From the NCBI GenBank assembly GCA_025210345.1, contig JAOARX010000025.1, forward strand, positions 124,001-188,000: DNA of 64,000 nucleotides. Direction: 5' to 3'. Positions within the stretch are counted from its first letter, which is position 1. Every line of letters begins with the position of its first letter. The DNA is from Pelagimonas sp. (GTDB lineage Bacteria > Pseudomonadota > Alphaproteobacteria > Rhodobacterales > Rhodobacteraceae). This document shows, piece after piece, positions 8,841-18,337 of this stretch. The notes beneath the pieces were generated by a model. That model saw only the letters and a program-made list of their open reading frames with translations. It was not told the origin of the DNA and searched no databases. A program made the translations under genes and the position numbers.

Positions 8841-9518
8841 ATGCGCGCCCCAATTTCCGTCATCATCCCCACCCTGAACGCCGAAGCCACTTTGCCCTGC
8901 TGCCTAAACGCGCTGTCAGAGGGGCTAAGTGCGGGCCTGATCCGCGAATTGATCGTCAGCGATGGCGGATCAGAGGATCAGACCCGCGCAATCGCAGAGG
9001 CCGCCGGGGCCGTGATGATCCAGGGCGCGCCTTCACGCGGGGGGCAGTTGGGGCGCGGCTGCGCGAAAGCCGGGGGAGATTGGCTTTTGGTCCTGCATGC
9101 AGACACCGAACTGGAAGAGGGCTGGAGCCGCCCGGCGACACAAGCGCTGGAAAACCCCGGCGCGTATTATGGTCAGCTGCGCTTTGATACACGCGGCCCG
9201 ATGCCAGCATGGGTCGCGGGTTGGGCCAACCTGCGGTCCAGACTGTTTGGCCTGCCTTATGGCGATCAGGGTCTCTTGGTGGATCGCGCAACCTATGAAA
9301 TGGCCGGAGGCTATGCGGATATCCCCTTGATGGAAGATGTGGCGCTGGCCCGCGCACTCAGGGGAAAACTGCGCCCCCTAGGCGCCCGTGCCATCACCTC
9401 TGCCGCCAAGTATCGTCAGGCGGGATGGCTGCGGCGCGGGGCGCGGAACCTCATGATCTTGATGCGGTATTACCTGGGCACAGACCCTGAAAGGCTTGCC
9501 CGGTCCTATCGAAAATAG
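8841..9518 (+). CDS. Family 2 glycosyltransferase (TIGR04283-like)
   Basis: The 225-residue protein starts with the GT-A fold signature ISVIIPTLNAEATLP, followed by VSDGGSEDQT, an acidic LHADTELEEGW (metal-binding motif near 86-90) and LPYGDQGLLVDR then LMEDVALARAL. This order matches short GT2 enzymes of the TIGR04283 group, some of which are annotated for arsenosugar biosynthesis. That specificity is not supported by neighbours here. No membrane helices are evident. It is divergent from ygfZ and convergent with the phosphatase at 9549. Confidence 0.85.
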   Translation: MRAPISVIIPTLNAEATLPCCLNALSEGLSAGLIRELIVSDGGSEDQTRAIAEAAGAVMIQGAPSRGGQLGRGCAKAGGDWLLVLHADTELEEGWSRPATQALENPGAYYGQLRFDTRGPMPAWVAGWANLRSRLFGLPYGDQGLLVDRATYEMAGGYADIPLMEDVALARALRGKLRPLGARAITSAAKYRQAGWLRRGARNLMILMRYYLGTDPERLARSYRK

Positions 9519-9548
9519 AACGCCGGGTTCGCAGACAGTTTCGCGGGT

Positions 9549-10292
9549 TTACACGTCCGTGTCAGCGCCGGGTGCCGATCCGGCCTGCATCAGGCTTTGA
9601 GCGACGCTGTCCTCGCCCTGGCGCGCATTCCAGCCCGATTGCAATATATCTGCATCGTATTCAGAGCGAACCCAGTCTTCAAAGCCGATCTGCCCAAGTT
9701 CCAACCGCGCCTTGTAGACGCGCAAAATGTAATCCTGCACACCCGTCTGAGTGAAATCGAGGTGGATATACTTGATCGACAGTTGCTCTAACGCCTCATC
9801 GACCGACGCCCCTTCGAACACCAACAGATAGACGGCGGCGACAAATCCAGCCCGGTCCGCTCCGGATTTGCAGTGAAACATCACGGGCTTTTGCGCATCC
9901 CGCAAGGCATCAATCACTGCGATGACCCGTTTCGCCGGTGCCATTTTGCGCGCCCAGAGCTTGGCATTAACAAGGGTCAGCCCCAGGTCTTCGCAGCTTT
10001 CCTGTTCAAACAGATAATGCGCGTGCTTGTCTTCGCCCCGCAAGTTGATCACTGTTTTGATGCCCATCTGCGCGTAGGTTTTGAACCGGGCGTGGGTGGG
10101 TTGGTTCGACCGGTACACCCCCGGGGCGACCGGCCAGAAGTTGGTCCAGACCGCCCGTAAAAAGGCGTGGTCAAACAGGTGGTAATGCAGTCGGGCCCAG
10201 CGTCGGCCAGAGGGGGTTATGATGTCGCGGCCAAAAGAGTGGCGCAGGCGCCGCTCAGCATCGTCAAGTTTGGTCCAAAGCTGTTTGAGCAT
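9549..10292 (-). CDS. Protein tyrosine/dual-specificity phosphatase
   Basis: The 247-residue protein contains the cysteine-phosphatase loop HCKSGADRAG (Cys 141, Arg 147), preceded by VINLRGED, as in dual-specificity and atypical phosphatases. The substrate could be a phosphotyrosine protein or a phospholipid-type molecule; nothing nearby decides. The ATG at 10292, with GGAAAG five bases upstream, is preferred to an in-frame TTG at 10313. The 174 bases between it and the next gene hold no convincing coding sequence. Confidence 0.88.
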   Translation of the reverse strand: MLKQLWTKLDDAERRLRHSFGRDIITPSGRRWARLHYHLFDHAFLRAVWTNFWPVAPGVYRSNQPTHARFKTYAQMGIKTVINLRGEDKHAHYLFEQESCEDLGLTLVNAKLWARKMAPAKRVIAVIDALRDAQKPVMFHCKSGADRAGFVAAVYLLVFEGASVDEALEQLSIKYIHLDFTQTGVQDYILRVYKARLELGQIGFEDWVRSEYDADILQSGWNARQGEDSVAQSLMQAGSAPGADTDV

Positions 10293-10466
10293 ACCGGCTT
10301 TCCGCTGTTTCAAGGCGGCGGTTTACTTCTCTGTGGGCGCGCTGTCCAGCGCTCTGGGACTGGGGCCATGCCAAACGGGGCCCGTGCCAGGGGTCTGGGC
10401 GAAGGGTCTATGCCAAGGGCATATGCCCCGAATGCCTGCCGCCAGCCAAGGCGAACCAAAGACGGC

Positions 10467-10691
10467 TCAGGGGCTTAGGTCCGGCGGAACATCGGCCCCG
10501 TCGTCCTGCGCCTTTTGGAAGGCGATGCGCGAAATAACATGGTTCAGCGCAAGACCCATGATGATGACCGCCACGATCCCCCAGGTCGACCAAAGGACCC
10601 CGAAAATCCACAGCAGGTTCATAAAGATCAATAGATAATTGGCGAACTCATTGTCGGGGCTGTTCGCGATGTCTTTTGGGTCATCTTGCAT
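10467..10691 (-). CDS. Small predicted membrane protein
   Basis: I do not recognise the family. The 74-residue product has a polar N-terminus, one long or two short hydrophobic segments (YLLIFMNLLWIFGVLWSTWG then IVAVIIMGLALNHVI) and a charged acidic tail. The ATG at 10691 has a strong GGAGG site five bases upstream, which supports translation and fixes the start over earlier ATGs. It is downstream of hisC on the same strand, about 100 bases away. Confidence 0.65.
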   Translation of the reverse strand: MQDDPKDIANSPDNEFANYLLIFMNLLWIFGVLWSTWGIVAVIIMGLALNHVISRIAFQKAQDDGADVPPDLSP

Positions 10692-10791
10692 GGCATCCTC
10701 CATCCGGACTGATCGGAGACACGCCGCAGGGGACATGCCCACCTATCAACAAGATAGGCAGCAAGCCCTGAATGTTTAGTAAATGCGGGAT

Positions 10792-11898
10792 CTAGCCCCG
10801 CGCATGCGACAGCGCTTTGGGCAGGGCCTCGGCCAAAATCGCAAGGTCTTCGGGGCGTCCGGCGCTGATCCGGATGCATCGGTTCTGCGGCGCGACAAAA
10901 GGCATGCGCACAAACACATCCTGCGCGTCCAGCCCCTGCAACACAGCCCGCGCAAATCCAGCATCGCCGCCACAATCCACCGCGACAAAATTGGTCGCCG
11001 ACTCGACTGTCATCAGGCCATTTTCCTCCGCGATCCGACCAATTTCCCCACGCGCGATCGCCACCTTTTCCTGAATGTCCCGCAACCAGTCCTGATCTTG
11101 CAACGCCGCCAAAGCCCCCGCCAGCCCCACGCGGTTCATGCCGAAATGGTTGCGGATCTTGTCAAAGGACCTGATCAGATCAGGCGCGCCGATGCCATAG
11201 CCAACCCGGGCCCCCGCAAGACCATAAGCCTTTGAAAAGGTACGAAATCGAATCACCCGGGGATCGTCAAACGCGATGTTCGGAATGGCTTCTTTTGGGG
11301 CGAATTCAACATAGGCCTCATCCAGCACCAATAAGCACCCTTCGGGCAGCAGATCCAATGCGCGGCTGATTTCATCCCCCGGAACCCACGTCCCCATCGG
11401 GTTGTCCGGGTTGGCAAAATAGACCAGCTTGGCGTTCACCTCGGCAGCCTTGGCCATCAAGGCCTCCAGATCTTCGCGATCCTCACGATAGGGCACTTTG
11501 TGCAGCATGCCGCCAAACCCGGCGATATGGTAGTTAAAGGTGGGATACGCCCCATCCGATGTCACCACCGTGTCGCCCGGGGCCACCACCAAACGCACAA
11601 GATTGCCCAAAAGACCATCTATCCCCTCACCAAAAATCAGGTTCTCAGCGGCACACCCCAGGTCCGCGGCCATGGCGGTCTTGAGATCAGAATGTGCAGC
11701 GTCTCCGTATTTCCAGGCGTCCTGCGCTTCGGTCTGCATGGCAACAACGGCCTTGGGCGATGGCCCAAACACCAATTCGTTCGCCCCCAATCGAGCTTTG
11801 AACACCCGACCCCGATCGCGTTCTTGCTCTTCGGGGCCTACAAAGGGGACGGTTGCGGGCAAGCCCGCCACGAGGTCGGTATAGCGCGGATAGGTCAT
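10792..11898 (-). CDS. hisC: Histidinol-phosphate aminotransferase or related class I/II aminotransferase
   Basis: The 368-residue PLP enzyme has the HisC-type order: ANELVFGPSPKA near 39-50, YFANPDNPMGTW (160-171), LVLDEAYVEF (190-199) and the PLP-lysine segment FRTFSKAYGLAGARVGY (Lys 223), ending with RISAGRPED. It is expected to transaminate imidazole-acetol phosphate in histidine synthesis. Members of this family in Rhodobacterales can also act on aromatic amino acids, so the substrate is probable rather than certain. No other his genes are nearby. Confidence 0.85.
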   Translation of the reverse strand: MTYPRYTDLVAGLPATVPFVGPEEQERDRGRVFKARLGANELVFGPSPKAVVAMQTEAQDAWKYGDAAHSDLKTAMAADLGCAAENLIFGEGIDGLLGNLVRLVVAPGDTVVTSDGAYPTFNYHIAGFGGMLHKVPYREDREDLEALMAKAAEVNAKLVYFANPDNPMGTWVPGDEISRALDLLPEGCLLVLDEAYVEFAPKEAIPNIAFDDPRVIRFRTFSKAYGLAGARVGYGIGAPDLIRSFDKIRNHFGMNRVGLAGALAALQDQDWLRDIQEKVAIARGEIGRIAEENGLMTVESATNFVAVDCGGDAGFARAVLQGLDAQDVFVRMPFVAPQNRCIRISAGRPEDLAILAEALPKALSHARG

Positions 11899-12018
11899 GC
11901 CCGATCTATGGCGCGAGAACGGGGATCAGGGCAAGGGGGTAGATCCACCACCCTATGACGCGTCCCGCAAATGTGCACAGGGCGAACCCGGCCAACCCCG
12001 TCAACCTGCGTATCAAAC

Positions 12019-12047
12019 GGAAAAACGCGCCCGGTACAGGCGCGTTT
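12019..12047 (-). terminator. Rho-independent terminator after the small conserved gene
   Basis: The stem AAACGCGCC (12023-12031) pairs with GGCGCGTTT (12039-12047) around a seven-base loop. Read on the minus strand it is followed by a T-rich tract. It lies about 55 bases beyond the stop of the minus-strand gene at 12101. Confidence 0.65.
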
Positions 12048-12100
12048 CATTTGATCCCTTTGTCCCAAACGCCCAGCAGAACGGCGAGAGGGCATAGGCT

Positions 12101-12421
12101 TTAGGCGGCTTCCGCCTGCTGCGCGGCATTGCGACGTTCGCTTTCTTCGCGCGACAGCGCAACCGACGTGCGGACGCCTTTTTCCACGAACTCCATCAGC
12201 CCGGAGACCACGCGTTCGTTCGGGTCAATCCCGGCGCATGACAGGACTTCGCGCCCGTCGCGCGAACGTGCCCACCGGGCGATCTGCTCGGGGCCATTGC
12301 CGTATTTCTTGTCGTCAGCGATTGCGTCGTCTAGGGCAGCCAGCACCACGGCGGCAAACAACTTGCGAGCACGGTTGCCCTGCTCGGCGTTGAATGCGGT
12401 GCTGTCAACGAAATCTTTCAT
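12101..12421 (-). CDS. Conserved small Rhodobacterales protein (DUF6280-like)
   Basis: The 106-residue product is soluble, charged and mostly helical: MKDFVDSTAFNAEQGNRARK, then LFAAVVLAALDDAIADDKKYG and WARSRDGREVLSCAGIDP. It resembles a short, strongly conserved protein of unknown role seen in Rhodobacterales (I associate it with DUF6280; recalled, not searched). A good hairpin terminator follows. There is no signal peptide or membrane segment. It is divergent from efp across about 216 bases that hold no other gene. Confidence 0.75.
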   Translation of the reverse strand: MKDFVDSTAFNAEQGNRARKLFAAVVLAALDDAIADDKKYGNGPEQIARWARSRDGREVLSCAGIDPNERVVSGLMEFVEKGVRTSVALSREESERRNAAQQAEAA

Positions 12422-12637
12422 ATCTCGACCTTTGATTATTGCTCTTGTCTTTTTCGGCGTGCTGCGGGTTATGACCTATTCCCACTGATTCGGATATAGC
12501 GATAATGCATATCTCGATTGCATTTTACGCATAGCTCACAGCAAATTCGGCACGACATCCCGTGTCTTGCGTGGGGGGGACTGTCCAGATATAGGAACGG
12601 TCAAGACTTCATCAACCTTTTGCCATGGTTTTGTCAC

Positions 12638-13201
12638 ATGCCTAAAATCAACGGAAACGAAATCCGTCCTGGAAACGTGCTTGAACACAATGGAGGCCTG
12701 TGGGCCGCCGTAAAGGTCGACCACGTCAAACCCGGCAAGGGCGGCGCCTTTGCCCAGGTCGAGCTTAAGAACCTTCGGAACGGGTCAAAACTGAACGAGC
12801 GCTTCCGCAGCGCGGACAAGGTGGAACGCGTACGTCTGGAACAAAAGGACATGCAGTTCCTTTACGAAGATGACGGTCAGCTGATCTTTATGGACACCGA
12901 AACCTACGATCAGGTTCAGGTCGCCGCCGATCTGTTGGGGGATCGCCGCCCATTCCTGCAAGACGGAATGACCATTGTCGTCGAATTCTATGAGACCGAA
13001 GCGCTGAACGCGACGGTACCCCAAAAAGTCACCTGCGTGATCGAAGAAACCGAGCCAGTTGTCAAAGGCCAAACCGCCGCGAACAGCTTTAAACCCGCTG
13101 TGCTGGACAATGGTGTGCGCATTTCCGTTCCCCCCTTTGTCGGCCAGGGCGAAGCCATCGTCGTGAACACCGAGACCATGGAATATTCGGAACGCGCCTG
13201 A
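12638..13201 (+). CDS. efp: Translation elongation factor P
   Basis: The 187-residue length and three beta-barrel domains match EF-P, which relieves ribosome stalling at consecutive prolines. The start [19 protein letters not shown] and the loop [10 protein letters not shown] place a lysine at position 34, the residue modified by beta-lysylation in many bacteria; no EpmA or EpmB gene is in the window. An alternative upstream start at 12518 is rejected because the family begins here. A terminator hairpin follows at 13247. Confidence 0.96.
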   Translation: MPKINGNEIRPGNVLEHNGGLWAAVKVDHVKPGKGGAFAQVELKNLRNGSKLNERFRSADKVERVRLEQKDMQFLYEDDGQLIFMDTETYDQVQVAADLLGDRRPFLQDGMTIVVEFYETEALNATVPQKVTCVIEETEPVVKGQTAANSFKPAVLDNGVRISVPPFVGQGEAIVVNTETMEYSERA

Positions 13202-13246
13202 TCGCCGGGGAAACCCCAGACCCTTTTGAAAGGGCGAAACCACACC

Positions 13247-13282
13247 AAAGCCTCCGGCCTGCGGCCCGGGGGCTTTTTGTTT
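13247..13282 (+). terminator. Rho-independent terminator of efp
   Basis: AAAGCCTCCGG (13247-13257) pairs with CCGGGGGCTTT (13266-13276), with one G-U pair, and is followed by a short T run. It lies 46 bases after the efp stop. Confidence 0.75.
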
Positions 13283-13369
13283 GCGCCCGTTCCAGCTGTG
13301 ACATGACATTGCCCGTCGTCCGGGCTTCTGGCCCCCGGGCCACTGAAACCGGGTCGGATCACCCAGCCA

Positions 13370-13406
13370 TAAAAAAACAAAAACCCGGGCGCGAACGCCC
13401 GGGTTT
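13370..13406 (-). terminator. Rho-independent terminator of amtB (possibly bidirectional)
   Basis: A perfect 11-base stem, AAACCCGGGCG (13381-13391) with CGCCCGGGTTT (13396-13406), encloses a CGAA loop. On the minus strand it is followed by a long T-rich tract and lies 25 bases past the amtB stop. The plus-strand side also has a T-rich tail, so it may serve both directions. Confidence 0.85.
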
Positions 13407-13430
13407 GTTTGTTCCTGGATCAAGCGGGGC

Positions 13431-14777
13431 TTAGCCCTTTTTGAACTCGGGGTAGGCTTCCATGCCCAGCTCGGCCATATCAAGACCGGTGATCTCTTCT
13501 TCTTCGCCAACCCGGATACCCATGGTGACTTTCAGAATGAACCACAGCACAAAGCTTACTGCGAAGACAAACACACCCACGATGATGATCGGCATTAGCT
13601 GACCCATGAAGGTTGCATCCGAGTTGGTCAGCAGCACCGCCATGGTACCCCAGATACCCGCCATCAGGTGAACCGGGATCGCGCCGACAACATCGTCGAT
13701 CTTCAGCTTGTCGAGGAAGGGAACCGCAAAGACCACGATCACCCCGCCCACGGCACCGATCAGGGTGGCTGCGCCCAGCGTCGGGGTCAGCGGCTCGGCG
13801 GTGATCGACACCAGACCAGCCAGCGCACCGTTCAGGATCATGGTGAGGTCAGACTTTTTGTACAGCGCTTGCGTCAGCAACAGGGCGGCAATCGCACCAC
13901 CAGCAGCAGCGGCATTGGTGTTCGCAAAGATGCGCGACACATCGGTCACATCACCCACGGTGCCCATCGCCAGTTGCGAGCCACCGTTGAAGCCGAACCA
14001 ACCCAGCCACAGGATGAACGTCCCCAGGGTTGCCAGCGGCAGGTTCGAACCCAGCATCGGGATCACGCGGCCATCTTTATACTTGCCGATCCGCGGCCCA
14101 AGCAGCAGCGCGCCAGCCAGAGCGGCCCAGCCACCCACCGAGTGCACAACGGTCGAACCCGCGAAGTCCAGGAAACCATACTGGCTGTCCAGGAAACCAC
14201 CGCCCCATTTCCACGACGCCTGGATCGGATAGATGATGCCGGTCAGGATGACGGTAAAGATCAGGAAGGGCCACAGCTTGATGCGCTCGGCCAGGGTGCC
14301 GGAAACGATCGACGCGGTGGCGGCACAGAACATCATCTGGAAGAAGAAGTCCGAACCCGTCGCCGCATAGCCATAGTCGTCCGCCGCATCACGGGTCACA
14401 CCCACAGCTTCCAGCACGGCCACACCAAAGGCGCCCAGGTAACCGCCGGTTTCATCGCTGCCGATCGACCAGTTGCCCAGCGGGTACATCAGGTTATAGC
14501 CCACCAGATAATAGGCCACCGCGGCAAAGGCGAACAGCGCCACGTTTTTGGTCAACTGCATGGTGACGTTCTTTGAGCGCACCAGCCCGGCTTCGAGCAT
14601 GGCGAACCCTGCCGCCATCCAGAACACGAGGAAGCCACCGATCAAAAAGAGCAGCGAGTTGAAAATATAAATCGAATCCGACGAAGCATCGGTGCCCGGC
14701 ACGGCCTCTTCGGCCAGACCCATCGACGGCAGCGCAATCAGCGCGCACATGGGGGCAAGTGTCTTGAATAGTTTCAT
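13431..14777 (-). CDS. amtB: Ammonium transporter AmtB
   Basis: The 448-residue membrane protein has a cleavable signal peptide (MKLFKTLAPMCALIALPSMGLA) followed by about eleven transmembrane helices, as usual for bacterial Amt. Family blocks include AGFAMLEAGLVRSKN, GSTVVHSVGGWAALAGALLLGPR and WFGFNGGSQL. It conducts ammonium under nitrogen limitation. It sits 30 bases downstream of glnK, whose product plugs the channel when nitrogen is plentiful, the classic glnK-amtB pair. An AAGGAC site precedes the ATG at 14777. Confidence 0.96.
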   Translation of the reverse strand: MKLFKTLAPMCALIALPSMGLAEEAVPGTDASSDSIYIFNSLLFLIGGFLVFWMAAGFAMLEAGLVRSKNVTMQLTKNVALFAFAAVAYYLVGYNLMYPLGNWSIGSDETGGYLGAFGVAVLEAVGVTRDAADDYGYAATGSDFFFQMMFCAATASIVSGTLAERIKLWPFLIFTVILTGIIYPIQASWKWGGGFLDSQYGFLDFAGSTVVHSVGGWAALAGALLLGPRIGKYKDGRVIPMLGSNLPLATLGTFILWLGWFGFNGGSQLAMGTVGDVTDVSRIFANTNAAAAGGAIAALLLTQALYKKSDLTMILNGALAGLVSITAEPLTPTLGAATLIGAVGGVIVVFAVPFLDKLKIDDVVGAIPVHLMAGIWGTMAVLLTNSDATFMGQLMPIIIVGVFVFAVSFVLWFILKVTMGIRVGEEEEITGLDMAELGMEAYPEFKKG

Positions 14778-14807
14778 AGGTTTATGTCCTTGATATTCTC
14801 GGGCGCC

Positions 14808-15146
14808 TTACAGCGCGTCGCCATCGGTTTCGCCGGTGCGAACACGAACGGCCTGTTGCAGGTCCAATACGAAAATCTTGCCGTCGCCGATCTTGCCGGT
14901 CTGGGCCGTGCTCTTGATCGTGTCGACCACCTGGTCTGCCATGTCTGCGGACACGGCGATCTCAAGCTTGATTTTCGGAACAAAGTTCACGGCATATTCC
15001 GCGCCGCGATAGATTTCGGTGTGTCCGGATTGCGAGCCAAAGCCCTTGATCTCGGTCACCATCATGCCGCGCACGCCGATGCCGGTCAGCGCTTCGCGCA
15101 CCTCTTCGAGCTTGAACGGTTTGATCGTTGCTATGATCAGTTTCAC
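14808..15146 (-). CDS. glnK: Nitrogen regulatory protein P-II (GlnK type)
   Basis: The 112-residue signal protein begins MKLIIATIKPFKLEEVREAL and has the T-loop GHTEIYRGAEYAVNF with the uridylylated Tyr at 51, plus the C-terminal GKIGDGKIFV block. The start is a GTG at 15146 with an AAGGGGAT site upstream; the longer frame to 15212 is not part of the family. It binds 2-oxoglutarate and ATP/ADP, and reports nitrogen state to AmtB and other targets. The uridylyltransferase GlnD is encoded at 56302 in the same window. Confidence 0.95.
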   Translation of the reverse strand: MKLIIATIKPFKLEEVREALTGIGVRGMMVTEIKGFGSQSGHTEIYRGAEYAVNFVPKIKLEIAVSADMADQVVDTIKSTAQTGKIGDGKIFVLDLQQAVRVRTGETDGDAL

Positions 15147-15423
15147 CCTAATCCCCTTTCGATCTGGTTCCTTGATCTGCAGAGGCCCGGTCAAAGCGCC
15201 CGCAGTTTGCACCTGCAGAAAACCGTCTTAGCGGCAGGGATTTGAAGAAAAACGCGGGTGAATCCCGAGTAGAAACTGATTAATGCGCTTAATTTTTGCG
15301 CGATCCGCGTCATGCGCACATTTTTTGACCAGTAAAAACACGCTCAATCGGTTTTGCAATGGGTCAACATCCCGCTCAGTTCCGTCTATGGTCAGCGCAA
15401 AATCGCTATATTTGAGCAGTGAC

Positions 15424-17574
15424 ATGGGCAAATCCGGTAAAAAACCGACTCGCTTGGTGGCCGACAGGCGCTATTCGGGCAAAAGCGCCAAACCAAAAGG
15501 CAAAGCGCCCAGTAAACGGGCGAAACGACGCCCTGCGCGCAAACGCAATCCGATTGTCGCGTTTTTCACGGGCATCATCCGCTGGATCCTGCGTCTTGTG
15601 TTCCGCCTGACAGCGTTTACCGCCGTGGTGCTGGGGCTGATTGTCGGCGTGTCCGTCATGTATGTGCAATCGACGCTGCCGGATCTGTCATCGCTTTTGG
15701 ATGGGCGCGCGCGTGGGTCGGTGACGCTGCTGGACCGCGACGGTCGGATTTTCGCCATGCGCGGGGACCAGTTTGGCGGTGTCGTGACCGCCAAATCCGT
15801 ATCCCCCCATCTGCGCGACGCCGTGGTCGCGACCGAGGACAAGCGATTCTATCGCCACTTCGGGATCAGCCCGCGCGGCGTCGCCAGCGCCGTGCGCATC
15901 AACCTGCGCGAAGGGCGTGGGCCGCTCTCGGGGCATGGGGGCTCAACCATCACGCAGCAGACTGCGAAACTGTTGTGTCTGGGGGTGGAATATGACCCGA
16001 CCCAATGGAAAAGCGAAGCGGACTATGTCGCCGATTGCCGCCGCTCGTCCATGCAGCGCAAAATCAAAGAGGCCATCTATGCCCTGGCGATGGAGGTTAA
16101 ATACTCCAAAAACGAGATCCTCTCGATCTATCTGAACCGGGCCTATATGGGCGGTGGGGCCTATGGGGCCGAGGCTGCGGCCAAGCGCTATTTCAACAAG
16201 CCCGCCGCACAATTGACCCCGCCCGAGGCAGCCATGCTGGCAGGTTTGTTGACGGCGCCAACCCGGCTTGCCCCCACGGCGAACCTGAAACGCTCGCAAG
16301 ATCGCGCGGCAACAGTGCTGCGGATGATGCAGGAACAGGGCTATCTGACAGATAAAGAATCCAGCCATTACCAGCGCAACCCGGCGGTTCTGGCCGATGC
16401 GGCAAAAACCATGAAAGGCGGGTATTTTGCCGATTGGGTGATGCGCTCCGGACCCGAGTTCTTTACCCGTGACACCACCGAAGACGTGGTGATTCAGACA
16501 ACGCTGGACCCGCGCCTGCAAAAGGCCACGGCAGCGGCGGTCAACAAGGTCTTTGAGGAAAAGGTCCGCAAGGGCTCTAAGGCGCAGGTCGCTGTGGTGG
16601 TCATGTCCGCCGACGGGGCGGTGCGCGCGATGGTCGGCGGGCGCGACACGGATGCAAGCGGTCTGTTCAACCGGGCGACACAGGCCATTCGTCAAACGGG
16701 CTCGGCCTTCAAACCCTTTGTCTATGCCACCGCGCTTGAGCTGGGCTACAGCCCGCTGGACACAGTCGAAGACGCCCCCTACTGCCTGAATATTCCCGGA
16801 TCAGGTGAATGGTGCCCCAAGAACTATACCAAGGAATTTCGCGGAACGGTGACTTTGACGGAAGCCTTGCGCGATTCTCTGAATATCCCCGCCGTCAAGG
16901 TGTCAGAAAGCGTGGGGCGAGGTCTGGTGATGCGCGTTGCCCGCGATTTCGGGATTTATCGCGACCTGTCCGATACGCCTTCGTTGGCGCTGGGGGCGTC
17001 CGAAGCCACGCTCTTGGAAATGACAGGCGCCTATGCCGGGATTTTGAACGGCGGCTCATCGGTAACCCCTTACGGTCTGAAAGAGCTCAGACTGCGGGGG
17101 GATGACACCCCCCTGATGGGCAGCGGTGGCGGCATCGGAGAGCGGGTCATCCAACCCGCCGCAGCCGCCCAGCTGATCTGGATGATGGAGCAGGTTGTCT
17201 CAAACGGCACCGGAACACGCGCGGGCCTGCCCGGCTGGCAGGTGGCCGGAAAAACCGGCACCAGCCAAGAGGCGCGTGATGCGTGGTTCGTGGGCTTTAC
17301 AGCGGATTACGTCACAGGCGTCTGGATGGGGTATGACGACAACACGCCCCTGTCCGGCGTCACCGGCGGCGGTCTGCCTGCGGAAATCTTTCACGAAGTC
17401 ATGGTTCGCGTCCAGGACGGTCTTCAACCACGCGGCCTGCCGCTGCAAGAGCCTGAACGCCCCGTGATCGCCACGCCGCCTGCCCCGGTGCCGCTTGATA
17501 GCGCGAATCCGCGTCAACGGGTCCGCGATGGGGTGATCAACCAGATCCTCAGAGACATTTTGGGCGGACACTGA
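15424..17574 (+). CDS. Class A penicillin-binding protein (PBP1A family)
   Basis: The 716-residue bifunctional peptidoglycan synthase has a long basic cytoplasmic N-terminus (about 1-42, very Lys/Arg-rich) and one membrane helix (about 55-80). The glycosyltransferase domain has EDKRFYRHFGI (catalytic Glu 138) and GGSTITQQ. The transpeptidase domain has SAFK (Ser 427), SLN (485-487) and KTG (610-612). The ATG at 15424 is chosen because the frame upstream lacks family similarity. It is divergent from glnK across about 280 bases with no other gene. It probably works with the LpoA-like activator encoded at 55083 (inference). Confidence 0.93.
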   Translation: MGKSGKKPTRLVADRRYSGKSAKPKGKAPSKRAKRRPARKRNPIVAFFTGIIRWILRLVFRLTAFTAVVLGLIVGVSVMYVQSTLPDLSSLLDGRARGSVTLLDRDGRIFAMRGDQFGGVVTAKSVSPHLRDAVVATEDKRFYRHFGISPRGVASAVRINLREGRGPLSGHGGSTITQQTAKLLCLGVEYDPTQWKSEADYVADCRRSSMQRKIKEAIYALAMEVKYSKNEILSIYLNRAYMGGGAYGAEAAAKRYFNKPAAQLTPPEAAMLAGLLTAPTRLAPTANLKRSQDRAATVLRMMQEQGYLTDKESSHYQRNPAVLADAAKTMKGGYFADWVMRSGPEFFTRDTTEDVVIQTTLDPRLQKATAAAVNKVFEEKVRKGSKAQVAVVVMSADGAVRAMVGGRDTDASGLFNRATQAIRQTGSAFKPFVYATALELGYSPLDTVEDAPYCLNIPGSGEWCPKNYTKEFRGTVTLTEALRDSLNIPAVKVSESVGRGLVMRVARDFGIYRDLSDTPSLALGASEATLLEMTGAYAGILNGGSSVTPYGLKELRLRGDDTPLMGSGGGIGERVIQPAAAAQLIWMMEQVVSNGTGTRAGLPGWQVAGKTGTSQEARDAWFVGFTADYVTGVWMGYDDNTPLSGVTGGGLPAEIFHEVMVRVQDGLQPRGLPLQEPERPVIATPPAPVPLDSANPRQRVRDGVINQILRDILGGH

Positions 17575-17667
17575 CACCCAGCCCCAAGCCCGAAACCGGG
17601 GGCTAGGTTCTATCGCTCTAGAGACACCGCGACGCTCGGACGAGCCGTGACCGGCTGGCAAGGCTCC

Positions 17668-17689
17668 AAAGAATTTTAGAAAAATTCTT
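17668..17689. repeat. Palindromic AAAGAATTTT/AAAATTCTT element, copy 1
   Basis: An imperfect inverted repeat, AAAGAATTTT then AGA then AAAATTCTT, lies between the convergent PBP and mlaC genes. Two closely similar copies occur at 39456 and 40546. All three are intergenic. Confidence 0.65.
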
Positions 17690-17731
17690 GCCCACCCAGC
17701 CAGGCGCGGGTGGGTGTCACACAGGCGGTGG

Positions 17732-18337
17732 TCAGCCAGCCTTTTTCAGATCCGCGATCAAGGCATTTAAATCGCCGCGCCGCTTGTCCAGCATTGCCCC
17801 AACTTCGGCCCGCTCGGTCAAAAGCATGTTCACCCCCTCAACATAGAGGTTGAAGAACTGGCTTTTGCCCCCACGATCAGACACAAGCCAATCCGTGGCA
17901 AAAGGGGCCTGTCCACGCAGATGCGCGGTGGTTTTGACCTGGTAATAGTTCTTGACCCGCTTGACGGATTTCACTTCGTATCGCGCCCCTTTGAAGGCAT
18001 TAAAGCGCCGGCCATATTTACGGGCAATGTAACCGACAAAGGCGTCTGAAAACGCCTTTTTCTGTGCCGAACTTGCGCGTCGACCATCCGCACCAAGCAC
18101 ATAGGCCGCGATATATGACGTGTCGCCGAATTTGCGGAACAGGCGTTCAAAATCGCGCAGCATCGCATTCAGCGGTTTGCCGGCCGAGATAACACGGTTG
18201 ATCTCGGAAACGGTGGTTTCAATCAAACTCCGGGCTTGGGATTCACTCAGGGCATAGGCAGGCAGCGGCACAGCCGCAGCGGCCCCCGCAGCCACCAACC
18301 CCATGGTCATCTCACGGCGTGTCAATCTGGCCATCAT
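17732..18337 (-). CDS. mlaC: MlaC-type phospholipid-binding periplasmic protein
   Basis: The 201-residue exported protein has a twin-arginine-like signal (LTRREMTMGLVAAGAAAAVPLPAYA) and the MlaC fold features: LNAMLRDFERLFRKFGD, SAQKKAFSDAFVGYIARKYG and FNLYVEGVNMLLTERAEV. MlaC shuttles phospholipids between the outer-membrane MlaA complex and the inner-membrane MlaFEDB transporter. Its ATG at 18337 overlaps the mlaA stop by one base (TGATG), so the two genes are translationally coupled. mlaF, E and D are not in the window. Confidence 0.9.
   Translation of the reverse strand: MMARLTRREMTMGLVAAGAAAAVPLPAYALSESQARSLIETTVSEINRVISAGKPLNAMLRDFERLFRKFGDTSYIAAYVLGADGRRASSAQKKAFSDAFVGYIARKYGRRFNAFKGARYEVKSVKRVKNYYQVKTTAHLRGQAPFATDWLVSDRGGKSQFFNLYVEGVNMLLTERAEVGAMLDKRRGDLNALIADLKKAG

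Noticed and set aside
10314-10466. A possible small gene in the GC-rich stretch between the phosphatase and the small membrane protein genes
   Set aside because: The open frames across it are shadows without a start signal or recognisable sequence.
15147-15423. A search for a sigma-54 or NtrC site ahead of glnK-amtB
   Set aside because: No clear TGGC-N-TGC pattern with correct spacing was visible by eye.
15943-16695. A 250-codon minus-strand frame inside the class A PBP gene
   Set aside because: The PBP reading is motif-complete; the antisense frame is a composition artefact.
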